Of a stretch of 64,000 bases of DNA, positions 35,632 to 43,725 are shown piece by piece. The notes below the pieces were generated by a model. It saw nothing but the letters and a program-made list of their open reading frames with translations. It searched no databases and had not been told where the DNA came from. This stretch comes from Bog-756 sp963812525 (lineage in GTDB: Bacteria > Actinomycetota > Acidimicrobiia > Acidimicrobiales > RAAP-2): assembly GCA_963812525.1 (NCBI GenBank), contig CAWEVL010000011.1:1286526-1350525 (forward strand), given 5' to 3'. The translations under genes were made by a program, and so were the position numbers. Numbering within the stretch: the stretch's first letter is position 1; each line of letters starts with the position of its first letter.

Positions 35632-35898
35632 GTGAGCAGCCCGCGAGCGCCCGGTGGAGTGGTGCACAAGCTTCCAGGAGACCTACGCAAGGCGCTGATC
35701 GCCAACCCGGTGGCTCTCGATGCCTGGAAGGACATCACGCCTCTAGCGCGCAACGAATTCATCTGCTGGGTCGAGGATGCCAAGCAGCAGTTGACTCGAG
35801 AGCGCCGCATTCGCCGGACCCAGGAGGAGCTGGCCGAAGGCCAACGTCGGCCCTGCTGCTGGCCAGGGTGCAAGCACCGCGACCGCACTGGCAGTTAG
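35632..35898 (+). CDS. Short YdeI/OmpD-associated-family protein (C-terminal domain only)
   Basis: 88 residues from GTG 35632. GGVVHKLPGDLRKALIANPVALDAWKDITPLARNEFICWVEDAKQQLTRERRIRRTQEELAEGQRRPCCWPGCKHR is the helical C-terminal module of YdeI-like proteins, known to occur as a stand-alone short protein in actinobacteria. The terminal CCWPGCKHR could bind a metal. It appears intact rather than truncated. Compare the two-domain member at 2103. Confidence 0.75.
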   Translation: MSSPRAPGGVVHKLPGDLRKALIANPVALDAWKDITPLARNEFICWVEDAKQQLTRERRIRRTQEELAEGQRRPCCWPGCKHRDRTGS

Positions 35899-35924
35899 CG
35901 CCGCCGGCAATGTGCACGACGGCA

Positions 35925-35985
35925 AGACGGCCTCAGGTCGGATACGGCTGAGGCGTGGAGCTCGGTCCCAGAACTGAAGTAGGTC
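35925..35985 (+). repeat. Dispersed intergenic repeat, copy D (short)
   Basis: CCTCAGGTCGGATACGGCTGAGG-type core is followed by GGAGCTCGGTCCCAGAACTGAAG. The CCTCA...TGAGG hairpin is kept, but the downstream block is short. Confidence 0.65.
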
Positions 35986-36074
35986 GATGTGTTGTGAACA
36001 GAAGTACCCAGCTGCTGGATCTCGAACATTGAAACGCCGCCCGGGGCGGAAGAGATACGCGTGGCACATCCGGG

Positions 36075-36626
36075 TCAGATGGCTCTGGCAAATTGAGCAA
36101 GTGCATCAATCAATGAACGGCGGACGTCCGGGGAGGAAATCAAACCGTCAGAGCCGACCGCATCCGTTCCGATGGGAATGTGGAGACATGCATCTTCAAC
36201 GATCCTCGCTCCGAGATACCCGAGCACCTTGCGAAGGGCAGCATGAGCATCCGTTGCCCCCCGTTGAGAACAGTTGATCCACGCCACCGGCTTCTCATAT
36301 ATGGAGCCGACCTGGTCACCTCCGACCCTCCAATCGAGAACATTCTTGAACGAGCCCGGAAGCCCGCCGGCATATTCGGGAGTCGAAAAGAGGACCGCGT
36401 CTACAGCTCGGATCGACGCACGCAGGCTTTCGACGGCTGGGTCTCCCGGCGGTGCGTCGCGGTCGGGATTGAAGTGGGGTAGATCTGGAACCCCCGGAAA
36501 CAGCACAAGCTTCATTGAAGAGGGCGCAACGACCTCGGCCGTTTTCAGGAGAGCCGTGTTGGTCGAGGCCCGCCGCAAGCTCCCCGAGATGAGCAGAATG
36601 TCGCATCGCTGGCCCACTGGAGGCAC
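36075..36626 (-). CDS. NADPH-dependent FMN reductase-like protein
   Basis: About 183 residues if the GTG at 36626 is used; the ATG at 36704 would add an unconserved Arg-rich stretch. The flavodoxin-like fold is evident: ILLISGSLRRASTNTALLKTAEVVAP (phosphate loop), AVLFSTPEYAGGLPGSFKNVLDW (FMN loop) and a late KPVAWINCSQRGATDAHAALRKVLGYLGARIV segment. In the family, members reduce quinones, azo dyes or free FMN with NADPH. It is flanked by repeat copies D and E and shows no operon partners. Confidence 0.85.
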   Translation of the reverse strand: MPPVGQRCDILLISGSLRRASTNTALLKTAEVVAPSSMKLVLFPGVPDLPHFNPDRDAPPGDPAVESLRASIRAVDAVLFSTPEYAGGLPGSFKNVLDWRVGGDQVGSIYEKPVAWINCSQRGATDAHAALRKVLGYLGARIVEDACLHIPIGTDAVGSDGLISSPDVRRSLIDALAQFARAI

Positions 36627-36774
36627 AACACCTTGAACCCGGTCCTTATGCCCCCGACCGTTGCGTAGGTGCGGTACACCGGCACGAGTGGGACAGTGTT
36701 CCATGAGGTCTGCGGCGCCCGTTATGGTGCACTCCTGCTACTGATCGGGTCGCCATCATGGTCGACTACATCCA

Positions 36775-36890
36775 GGCGCCCGAGGTGAGGGCGGCGGCGC
36801 CGAGTTCTGGACCTCTGCCGGACTAAGGCTGAGGCTAGCGCTCGATCTCAGCCGAAAAGATAGCCGGGGCCGCTAGGACTCGACGGCAGG
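36775..36890 (+). repeat. Dispersed intergenic repeat, copy E
   Basis: GGCTGAG pairs with a downstream CTCAGCC across GCTAGCGCTCGAT; the sequence then continues through a GCCGGGGCCGC hairpin block to GGACTCGAC, as in copies B and A. Confidence 0.7.
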
Positions 36891-37060
36891 CCTTGCCACC
36901 CAGCGGCACTTCGAGGCGACCCCTGGCCTCCCCGAGGTCGAGCATCGGGGGCACTTCCAGGGCCCTAAGTGTCGGTCCGTAAGTCGATCCATCGGCGGTC
37001 GTCTCGGAGTCGGCCGTCGACCGGTTGCCCTGCCCCTTCGTAGCTCGGCAAGGCTACGAT

Positions 37061-37152
37061 TGGGGCGGGTCGTTACTGGCGTCTGGGTGGAGCACCACCG
37101 GGGACCGACCCGTCGGCAGTATGCCGGAGATTGCCGTGCGCCTGGGCGAACA
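37061..37152 (+). ncRNA. ZTP (pfl) riboswitch upstream of glyA
   Basis: The two conserved halves of the pfl motif are present. The first is GGGTCGTTACTGGCG with TGGGTGGAGCACCACC and GGGGACCGACCC closing the first stem. After a variable linker (with its own CGGCAGTATGCCGG stem) comes the conserved CCGTGCGCCTGGGC. The motif ends about 25 bases before the glyA start. ZTP/ZMP is the alarmone of folate shortage, and in known cases binding increases expression of one-carbon genes such as glyA. Confidence 0.88.
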
Positions 37153-37175
37153 GTCGAAGTCGACCCAAGGAGTGC

Positions 37176-38603
37176 ATGATGCCCGACTCGCCCGTGTCCA
37201 TCGCCTATCGATCGGCGATGGAGGTCATCGCCGCCGCCGAACCAGATGTGGCCGGGGCCATCGTCGGTGAGCTGGAGTCCCAACGGCGTCAATTGAAGCT
37301 CATCGCTTCAGAGAACTACGCCTCTCCAGCCGTGCTGCTCGCCATGGGCAACTGGCTGTCGGACAAGTACGCCGAAGGCACTCCAGGCCATCGTTTCTAT
37401 GCCGGATGCGAGATGGTTGATCGCATCGAGACGTTGGCTACCGACCATGCCAAGGCGCTCTTTGGCGCCGAGCACGCCTACGTCCAACCCCACTCGGGTA
37501 TCGACGCAAACCTGGTCGCCTACTGGGCCATCCTGGCCCACCGAATCGAACGGCCTGTTCTCGCTGATGCTGGCGTGGTTCATGTGAACGACCTCGACGC
37601 CGTGAGCTGGGACAAGCTGCGCAATGACCTGCACTCCCAGCGCATGATGGGCATGGCTCTCGACGCCGGTGGCCATCTCACCCATGGATTCCGACCCAAC
37701 ATCTCCGGGAAGCTCTTCGACCAGACCAGCTACGGGGTCGATCCCACCTCCGGGCTCCTCGACTACGACGCCATCGCTGCTCAGGCCAGGGAGTTCCGTC
37801 CCTTGGTGCTGGTCGCGGGGTACTCCGCTTACCCCCGGAACCCTAGTTTCGCCACCTTGGCCGAGATCGCCCACGACGTCGGGGCCACGTTCATGGTCGA
37901 CATGGCCCACTTCGCTGGTCTGGTGGCCGGAAAGGTCCTCACCGGCGACCTCGATCCGGTTCCTTATGCCGATGTGGTGACCTCCACCACCCACAAGTCA
38001 CTGCGCGGACCTCGAGGTGGGCTGGTGCTCTGCACCGAGGAGTACGCACCGTACGTAGACAGGGGGTGTCCAATGGTCCTAGGCGGGCCGCTACCCCACG
38101 TAATGGCAGCCAAGGCCATCGCTTTGAACGAGGCCCGCCGGCCTTCATTCGCCGCGTATGCGGCCCAGATCGTGGCCAATGCCCGGGCGCTCGCTGATGG
38201 GTTGGTGCGCAGAGGAGCAGAACTGGTCACCGGTGGCACCGACAACCACCTTGTCCTCATCGACGTTGCCACCAGCTTCGGCCTCACCGGTCGTCAGGCC
38301 GAGGCCGCTCTGCTTGATGCGGGCGTAGTCACAAATCGCAACTCAGTACCAGGTGACGCCAACGGGGCCTGGTACACCTCCGGTATCCGACTCGGCACAC
38401 CGGCATTGACCACACTCGGATTCGGGGCAGACGAGCTCGATGAGACCGCCGACATCCTAGTGAATGCGCTACGAGCCACGACTCCCGCTACGTCCACCGC
38501 CAAGGCGAAGTACGAGATTGATCCTGTCGTGGCCCAGGCTTGCCGGGCGCGGTGCGCCGATCTGCTCGCCCACCACCGCCTCTATCCGGAGATCAAACTG
38601 TGA
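37176..38603 (+). CDS. glyA: Serine hydroxymethyltransferase
   Basis: 475 residues from ATG 37176, with AAGGAG at 37167-37172. The family blocks are all visible: LKLIASENYASPAVLLAMGNWLSDKYAEGTPGHRFYAGCEMVD, AEHAYVQPHSGIDANLVAYWA, the PLP lysine in TSTTHKSLRGPRGG, and TNRNSVPGDANGAWYTSGIRLGTPALTTLGF. The enzyme interconverts serine and glycine with transfer of the C1 unit to tetrahydrofolate. It contains the insert typical of longer actinobacterial SHMTs. A ZTP riboswitch sits directly upstream. It looks complete and functional. Confidence 0.95.
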   Translation: MMPDSPVSIAYRSAMEVIAAAEPDVAGAIVGELESQRRQLKLIASENYASPAVLLAMGNWLSDKYAEGTPGHRFYAGCEMVDRIETLATDHAKALFGAEHAYVQPHSGIDANLVAYWAILAHRIERPVLADAGVVHVNDLDAVSWDKLRNDLHSQRMMGMALDAGGHLTHGFRPNISGKLFDQTSYGVDPTSGLLDYDAIAAQAREFRPLVLVAGYSAYPRNPSFATLAEIAHDVGATFMVDMAHFAGLVAGKVLTGDLDPVPYADVVTSTTHKSLRGPRGGLVLCTEEYAPYVDRGCPMVLGGPLPHVMAAKAIALNEARRPSFAAYAAQIVANARALADGLVRRGAELVTGGTDNHLVLIDVATSFGLTGRQAEAALLDAGVVTNRNSVPGDANGAWYTSGIRLGTPALTTLGFGADELDETADILVNALRATTPATSTAKAKYEIDPVVAQACRARCADLLAHHRLYPEIKL

Positions 38604-38626
38604 GGCCGGCTTCAGTCCTGGCAAAC

Positions 38627-38839
38627 ATGCAGTCGGACTCCGCTACTCGATGCAACACATGTGGGAAACGATTTGACCTGCGCGTCGACATCTGCCCCTC
38701 TGGTTCTGATCGACACGGAGAGTCGCCCCCGCCGTCGGACAACCCAGGGCGTTCTCGGCGCCACCCTTCCCTCTTTATCCAACTGCCGGTCGTCGAGACC
38801 TCAGGACGACTAAGGCTGAGGCCAACGGGACCGGGCTGA
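38627..38839 (+). CDS. Possible small zinc-ribbon protein, C-terminus within a repeat
   Basis: A 70-codon frame from ATG 38627 opens MQSDSATRCNTCGKRFDLRVDICPSG, with a CxxC pair and a third Cys, as in small zinc-ribbon proteins. The second half (from about residue 40) is translated from dispersed repeat copy F and has no protein-like character. Either the original C-terminus was replaced by the repeat, or the frame is not a real gene. Confidence 0.35.
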   Translation: MQSDSATRCNTCGKRFDLRVDICPSGSDRHGESPPPSDNPGRSRRHPSLFIQLPVVETSGRLRLRPTGPG

Positions 38840-38840
38840 C
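38740..38840 (+). repeat. Dispersed intergenic repeat, copy F
   Basis: CCACCCTTCCCTCTTTATCCAACTGCCGGTCGTCGAG-type sequence leads to CCTCAGGACGACTAAGGCTGAGG, the conserved hairpin. It matches copies A, G and H in the same order. Confidence 0.75.
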
Positions 38841-38893
38841 ACCACTACCGTGGTGTGGTCCAGACCGACTCGCCATTGACGGTGTGATGGGCC

Positions 38894-39142
38894 TCAGGCG
38901 GGACACCGATGCGGGCAACCTCCTCGTCGCTCACTAATTTCAGGAGTGGCGACTACGCGATGGTCCCTTCGGCGGCCGAGCATCCGGTGCCAGAAGTCGG
39001 CCTCCTGCCGGGCCGACTCGGTGGTCTCGATCCGCCCGGCCCGCATTGCACGGTTGTGGCGAATGGATCCGAAGAGCACGGGGACGGTAGCGATGATGAC
39101 TCCCAGCACCATCAGCGGGATCACAATGACTAGGACGTTCAT
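38894..39142 (-). CDS. Small single-helix membrane protein
   Basis: 82 residues from ATG 39142: one N-terminal membrane helix (VLVIVIPLMVLGVIIATVPVLF), then a basic and charged cytoplasmic tail (SIRHNRAMRAGRIETTESARQEADFWHRMLGRRRDHR). No family is recognised. The positive-inside rule places the tail in the cytoplasm. It stands alone between repeats. The composition and ATG start make coding likely. Confidence 0.6.
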   Translation of the reverse strand: MNVLVIVIPLMVLGVIIATVPVLFGSIRHNRAMRAGRIETTESARQEADFWHRMLGRRRDHRVVATPEISERRGGCPHRCPA

Positions 39143-39148
39143 AGACAC

Positions 39149-39622
39149 GCGGCTGGCCGGTTGGGGGAAGCCAGTCCCTCCTCTGGCGGTGTTCTTACCC
39201 GACGGACGAGTGGCTTAAACTGACCTCGATACCTTCCGAGTCTGCCATCACACGAGGTACCGGGATCGAATGGCGAGTCATCGTCCTTAGTGGCATGCCA
39301 CCTGGGACTTGGTGTCGGTGTAAACGAGCGGTCAACTAGTCAGACGCTTCGTTTGGTCGGCGACGGAAAGGGCGGACGGAAGTGCGATTGCACTCTCAGC
39401 CCCGGAAAGGCTGCGGTCAGTGCCAACTCAGGGCGCTCGGCCCGAGCCTCTGCCGAGTGCTGTTGCCGATCCCATCCCGCTCCCGATCGGATGACCGACG
39501 ATTTGGCGCGCCATTCATCTGGCTCGTCAGCTCAAGTTGACTTATTCATCTCCGAGGCAGACCAAGTCGCAGACACATGCTCTGGTTCGGGACGGCTCCG
39601 CCAGACCACGTTCACGAATGGA
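39149..39622. other. Intergenic region, nothing recognised
   Basis: No convincing coding frame on either strand and no strong repeat copy were found between the small membrane protein and the RCC1-type remnant. Confidence 0.4.
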
Positions 39623-39925
39623 TTAGGAGACCGTCTGCGGGGTGTCGTATCCAGAGCTCCCATCGGGCCCGCCCATGATTCGATTGCCCAATTCGCCGTA
39701 GTAGTTAATCCCCCAGCAGTCTGCTCCGCCGGTCGACAGTACCGCGCAGTAGCTCTCGCCGTAACTACTGGACAGCGAGTCGGCGTTGGTGATGCCGCTG
39801 ACGAATTGGGGAGTGTCGTAGCCCACGACTCCGTCAGGCCCCTCAATGGCCCCATTGCCCAACTCCCCGTAAAGATCGTAGCCCCAGCAGTCCACCCCAC
39901 CCGTTGTGAGGACAGCGCCGTTCCG
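39623..39925 (-). pseudogene. RCC1-type repeat protein remnant
   Basis: The minus strand encodes two RCC1-like units: NGAVLTTGGVDCWGYDLYGELGN...GYDTPQFVSGI and ESYCAVLSTGGADCWGINYYGELGN...GYDTPQTVS, then a stop at 39623. Complete members have about seven such blades, a signal peptide and sometimes a sorting signal. Upstream (in gene sense) the coding sequence passes straight into dispersed repeat copy G at about 39925, so the 5' part has been lost or replaced. Confidence 0.65.
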
Positions 39926-40070
39926 GGCCCCACCCTCCTCACCTTGTACGACGGCCGGTCGTCGTGACCTCAGGAGACCTACGGCTGAGGGGTGGGTCTC
40001 GCTCTCAGTCCCAGAGAATGGCCAAGGCAGAACACCTAGGCCTCGAAGGCACCCTGCCACGGAACGGTCT
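39915..40070 (+). repeat. Dispersed intergenic repeat, copy G
   Basis: CACCCTCCTCACCTTGTACGACGGCCGGTCGTCGTGACC-type sequence leads to CCTCAGGAGACCTACGGCTGAGG, then CTCTCAGTCCCAGAGAATGGCCAAGG. It is one of the best copies and abuts the RCC1 remnant. Confidence 0.75.
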
Positions 40071-40213
40071 GGGGCTGCCTCACACGCCGAGATTGGGTGC
40101 CCTCGGCCTATCGCACGTCGGAGGAAGTTCAACGTGATCGTCCCGGTCTTGGTACCAACGCCGGGTTAAGGCACTACTCTTGATCATTGAGAGCAACAGG
40201 GGGTTACCAGGTA

Positions 40214-41371
40214 ATGACTAACCTCTGTACCCGAGCCGATCGATTTAGCTGCTTTCTGTTGGCGCTGACTCTGGTCGGCTTGGCAACAGGGTCAGCCCTC
40301 TTCATGACGACCTCGGCCGGCGCCGCTCAGGCTTTCATGCCGATGACCGCCTTCAACGGCGTCGCCTGTGCTTCCACAAGCCAATGCATCGGCGTCGGAA
40401 ACGTGCACTCGACAGTGAACTCGGGAGCTGCGGCGTCTCTGAATCCGGTGTCGGGTGACCTCTCGACCGGGCAATCGCTCCAACTGATTAGATCGAGTGG
40501 GTTCCTCAATGGAGTGAGTTGCCCATCCAGTTCGGTTTGTCTAGCGGTGGGAGAGAATCCCAATGAAACCAGGGGCCTCGCCGTACCGCTCAACCCGAAC
40601 ACCGCAATGGTACGCAGTGGTCAAAAACGCCACCTCCTCTCGGGCATCTTCATGTCCGCCGTGGCATGTGCGTCAAGGAAACAGTGCCTCGCGGTGGGAC
40701 ACGACTCCAGCGGGTCGGGTGTCGTGGTCGCCCTCAGTCCGGCTACAGGAGCCATCTTGAGCGGCCAGAGGGTACAGATCATTCCGGGGACGGGTGGCGT
40801 CGGGCTCGAAGGAGTAGCCTGCCCCTCGGCGAGCCTCTGCGTGGCTGTCGGGGAGAACTCTGGAAGGTCGGCCGGGGTTGCCGTACCGCTAAATCCGGCC
40901 ACTGGAGCGATACGGCGTGGGCAGATCGTCCAAAACGTAACTCACAAAGGTATCCTGATTGACCTGGCCTGTCCGTCGACCAGTGTGTGCCTGGCGGTGG
41001 GTTGGGGTGCCAGCCAACCGTCGGTGGCTGTACCGATCAACCCGAGAACGGGTGCGCTGTTAAAGGGCCAAAGCGATCGATCCATATCGGCGCGGGCGGC
41101 AATATTGACGGCCGTGAGCTGTCCATCCATTTCCTTGTGCCTGGCCGTGGGTAACGACACCGGTGACCCCTCCGTTGGGCAAGCGGTACCGATTTATCCG
41201 ACAACCGCCACCATTGTCGCCGGCCAAAGCATTCAGACACTGGCGGGAACCGGAGCCCTCAACGCAGTGGTGTGCCACTCGGCGGCCAACTGTCTGGCCG
41301 TAGGATCACGTTTTGAATCCGCCGGGGCGGTGACAGAAATCCTTGACTCCGCAACCGGTCGACGCCCATGA
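40214..41371 (+). CDS. Exported repeat protein with CLAVG blades
   Basis: 385 residues from ATG 40214. A signal peptide (FSCFLLALTLVGLATGSALFMTTSAGAAQA) is followed by seven repeats of about 45-50 residues of the form L-x-G-V-S-C-P-S-S-S-x-C-L-A-V-G...P-L-N-P-x-T-G...x-G-Q, for example GVSCPSSSVCLAVGENPNE and AVSCPSISLCLAVGNDTGD. Each carries a Cys pair seven or eight residues apart, probably one disulfide per blade. The pattern suggests a secreted beta-propeller. No enzymatic residues are recognised. The gene appears intact. Confidence 0.75.
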   Translation: MTNLCTRADRFSCFLLALTLVGLATGSALFMTTSAGAAQAFMPMTAFNGVACASTSQCIGVGNVHSTVNSGAAASLNPVSGDLSTGQSLQLIRSSGFLNGVSCPSSSVCLAVGENPNETRGLAVPLNPNTAMVRSGQKRHLLSGIFMSAVACASRKQCLAVGHDSSGSGVVVALSPATGAILSGQRVQIIPGTGGVGLEGVACPSASLCVAVGENSGRSAGVAVPLNPATGAIRRGQIVQNVTHKGILIDLACPSTSVCLAVGWGASQPSVAVPINPRTGALLKGQSDRSISARAAILTAVSCPSISLCLAVGNDTGDPSVGQAVPIYPTTATIVAGQSIQTLAGTGALNAVVCHSAANCLAVGSRFESAGAVTEILDSATGRRP

Positions 41372-41825
41372 GCCCATCACATACATGACACCCAGCATCA
41401 CCTCAACGGTGACTACTCCCGGCAGGACTTCGAGCGGTCAAGTCGCGGCCATTACCGGTATCGACATCGCAGAGTTCTCTTTTCGGGACTCAGGTCACCC
41501 GTCAACCGCTGTTGCGAACCGGGTGGACCGGACGTGAGATCGACGGACAGGATGCCCCATATCGCTGCCGGGTCGGCGGACTTTCTACCTGCCCTCGGCC
41601 GGCACGTCGGGGCACCCGTGCCCGATCGGTTTTCCGGGCATTCCTGAGCGATCAAACGATCGCGATGGCGAGAATGAGAGGTGTCGCTCGGGCGATGCGG
41701 CCAAGAACCTGTCATGCCGAGATGTCTGCGTCCCAGATGCGACAGAACCAGGGATGTCAACACCTGACCGAGGCAAGCACAGAACTGCTAGGTTGCCAGA
41801 TGCCTCTAGGGAACAGGAGGGTGTT
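41372..41825. other. Intergenic region, no gene seen
   Basis: No frame shows recognisable protein sequence. A ribosome-binding site (ACAGGAGGG at about 41813-41821) at its right end belongs to the next gene. Confidence 0.4.
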
Positions 41826-42278
41826 ATGCGTCGCTTGGCCCTGGTTCTCGCCATCGTTTCTCTTGGGGGTGTGATCACAATTGGAGCGGCATCCAATGTT
41901 GCGGCCGCAACGGTTCATCCCGCCAAGACCACCTGCACCGTCTTCAATGGGTATAGCCCGCCAGTCAACGGACAAGCAGTCTGTGCCTATGGAAGCGGGA
42001 CCGTCACCAACAGCGGGCTTGCCATTCAATGGTCCAATGGTCAGACATCGACACTGTCCCCACCTGGGTCCTCAACCCCGATCAGTGACCGACGATGCCC
42101 GGCGCTCACCTTCGCCACTCTCTCTGCGGCGTTTAGATTTGCGGGTGGCACCGTGGTCTCAGGACCGCTCGCGGGGTCCCACGTCAGGGGCAGGCTCTGC
42201 GAATACATGGTGAATCCATCACGGGGGATCCCACCTGGGACGGGGTACTTCCAGAATGAGGGGCTCTTCCACCTTTGA
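41826..42278 (+). CDS. Secreted hypothetical protein
   Basis: 150 residues from ATG 41826, with GGAGGG upstream. A clear signal peptide (RRLALVLAIVSLGGVITIGAASNVAAA) precedes a mature beta-rich region with four Cys (TTCTVFN, AVCAYGS, RRCPALT, RLCEYMV). I do not recognise the family; the G-S-G-T-V-T-N and W-S-N-G-Q-T-S strands resemble small secreted actinobacterial proteins. The left end of the IS3 element lies 63 bases downstream, and the gene is not disrupted. Confidence 0.65.
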   Translation: MRRLALVLAIVSLGGVITIGAASNVAAATVHPAKTTCTVFNGYSPPVNGQAVCAYGSGTVTNSGLAIQWSNGQTSTLSPPGSSTPISDRRCPALTFATLSAAFRFAGGTVVSGPLAGSHVRGRLCEYMVNPSRGIPPGTGYFQNEGLFHL

Positions 42279-42404
42279 GCTAGGACTCACAACCCCTTAG
42301 CCACGGGCACGGGTTGGGAAGGCGGCGGTGAGAGGGCAAGGTGGAGTTGACCCGGTTCCCCGCGCACCCGATAGTGAGTCAAGGCTCACAGCAAGGGGTG
42401 CCCG

Positions 42405-42701
42405 ATGGGTCGCCACCCGAAGTACCCGGAAGAGTTCCGGCGTGAATCCGTCCAACTGGTCCTGACCACGGACAAGTCGATGGCCGATGTCGCTCGAGAC
42501 CTCGGCATCAACTACAAGACCCTCGGCAACTGGGTCAGGGCCGAGCAGGCAACGAAGGTCCGGGATGCTGCTCCAGGAGCGCTGAACGAGAGCGAGCGGG
42601 CCGAGCTCAAGCGGCTCAAGAAGGAGGTCACCGAGCTGAAGACCGAGCGGGAGATCCTTCGCAAGGCAGCCGCCTATTTTGCCAAGGAGACGATCCGGTG
42701 A
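42405..42701 (+). CDS. IS3-family transposase OrfA (HTH)
   Basis: 98 residues. MGRHPKYPEEFRRESVQLVLTTDKSMADVARDLGINYKTLGNWVRAEQ is the helix-turn-helix of OrfA, followed by a leucine-zipper-like coil (SERAELKRLKKEVTELKTEREILRKAAAYFAKE) that normally mediates dimerisation. The stop at 42699-42701 overlaps the OrfB start. In this family the fusion OrfAB is usually the active transposase. It is intact in this copy. Confidence 0.93.
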   Translation: MGRHPKYPEEFRRESVQLVLTTDKSMADVARDLGINYKTLGNWVRAEQATKVRDAAPGALNESERAELKRLKKEVTELKTEREILRKAAAYFAKETIR

Positions 42702-43566
42702 CCCGCTTCCGGTTCGTCTCCGACTACGCCGACAAGTACGGCGTCAAGCGGATGTGTTCGACCTTGAAGGTCTCCCGGTCCGGCTACTACGACTGGAAGC
42801 GCCGGGCTGAGTCCAAACACGCTCGGCGAGATGCCGAGCTCGGAGGTCTGATCGGCGAGATTCACCAGCGCTCTCGGACCACCTATGGGGCCCCGAGGAT
42901 CCATGCCGAGCTCCGTCGCCTGGACCAGCGGTGTGGGAAGAAGCGGGTGGCCCGCCTCATGGCAGCCAACGGGCTGGAGGGAGCCCATGCCCGTCGCAAG
43001 TGGCGTCGGGGCCGTCCCGACGTGGCCCCAACCCCGGACCTGGTGAACCGGGAGTTCACCGTCAGCCGGCCCGACGAGATCTGGGCCGCTGATGTCACCC
43101 AGTTCTGGACCACGGAGGGCTGGCTCTACTTCGCCGGTGTGATCGACCTCTACTCACGACGGGTGGTCGGTTGGGCCATGTCGAACTCTCCTGACGCCCA
43201 CCCGGTCATCGATGCCCTCCTCAATGGGGTTCCAGCGCAGACGACCCGACCAGAAGATCATCCATCACTCCGACCGCGGAGCGGTCTATACGTCACTGGC
43301 CTTCGGCAACCGGGCCGCCGAGCTCGGTGTCACCCGCTCGTTCGGATCGACGGGTGATTGCAATGACAATGCCGCGGTCGAATCGTTGTGGGCCACGCTC
43401 AAGCGGGACCTCAACTGGATCTACGGACGGAAGACCTGGACATCGAGGAATCTACTGCGCTCGGCGATCTTCGACTACATCCGAGGGCTTCTACAACCCC
43501 GAGCGCATCCAGAAGCGCCTCGGGTACCGTTCACCGGCCGACTTCGAATCGGCCTCTGTGGCTTAG
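42698..43566 (+). pseudogene. IS3-family transposase OrfB, two frameshifts
   Basis: From GTG 42698 the HTH_21/rve integrase reads normally to VIDALLNG (DEIWAADVTQFW and VIDLYSRRVVGW carry the acidic residues). An extra G in the GGGG run at 43226-43229 shifts the frame; the next frame reads FQRRRPDQKIIHHSDRGAVYTSLAFG and NAAVESLWATLKRDL with the remaining D and E. An extra C at 43481-43482 shifts again into EGFYNPERIQKRLGYRSPADFE to the stop at 43566. All DDE residues are present, but in different frames, so the copy is inactive unless these are sequence errors. Confidence 0.9.
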
Positions 43567-43725
43567 CAACCTGTCCGCGGGAAACCGGGTCAACTCCAAG
43601 GCTGTCGACTCCGGTCGGCGATCTCCTCCAAAGCCCGACCGCCATCCACTCTGCGTGAGTCGAATCCATGTCGTTGGTGACTCTCAGTTCTGAATATCCA
43701 CTCGCGAGGTCGCGGCCCAAATGAG

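Larger units (their letters stand above)
42342..43598 (+). mobile_element. IS3-family insertion sequence, complete, 1257 bp
   Basis: The terminal inverted repeats are TGGAGTTGACCCGGTT at 42342 and its complement ending at 43598; about 22 of the first 23 bases match. The flanks carry the direct repeat AGG (42339-42341 and 43599-43601), the 3-base target duplication typical of IS3. The element contains orfA and a frameshifted orfB. The copy is structurally fresh but probably not autonomous. Confidence 0.93.
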
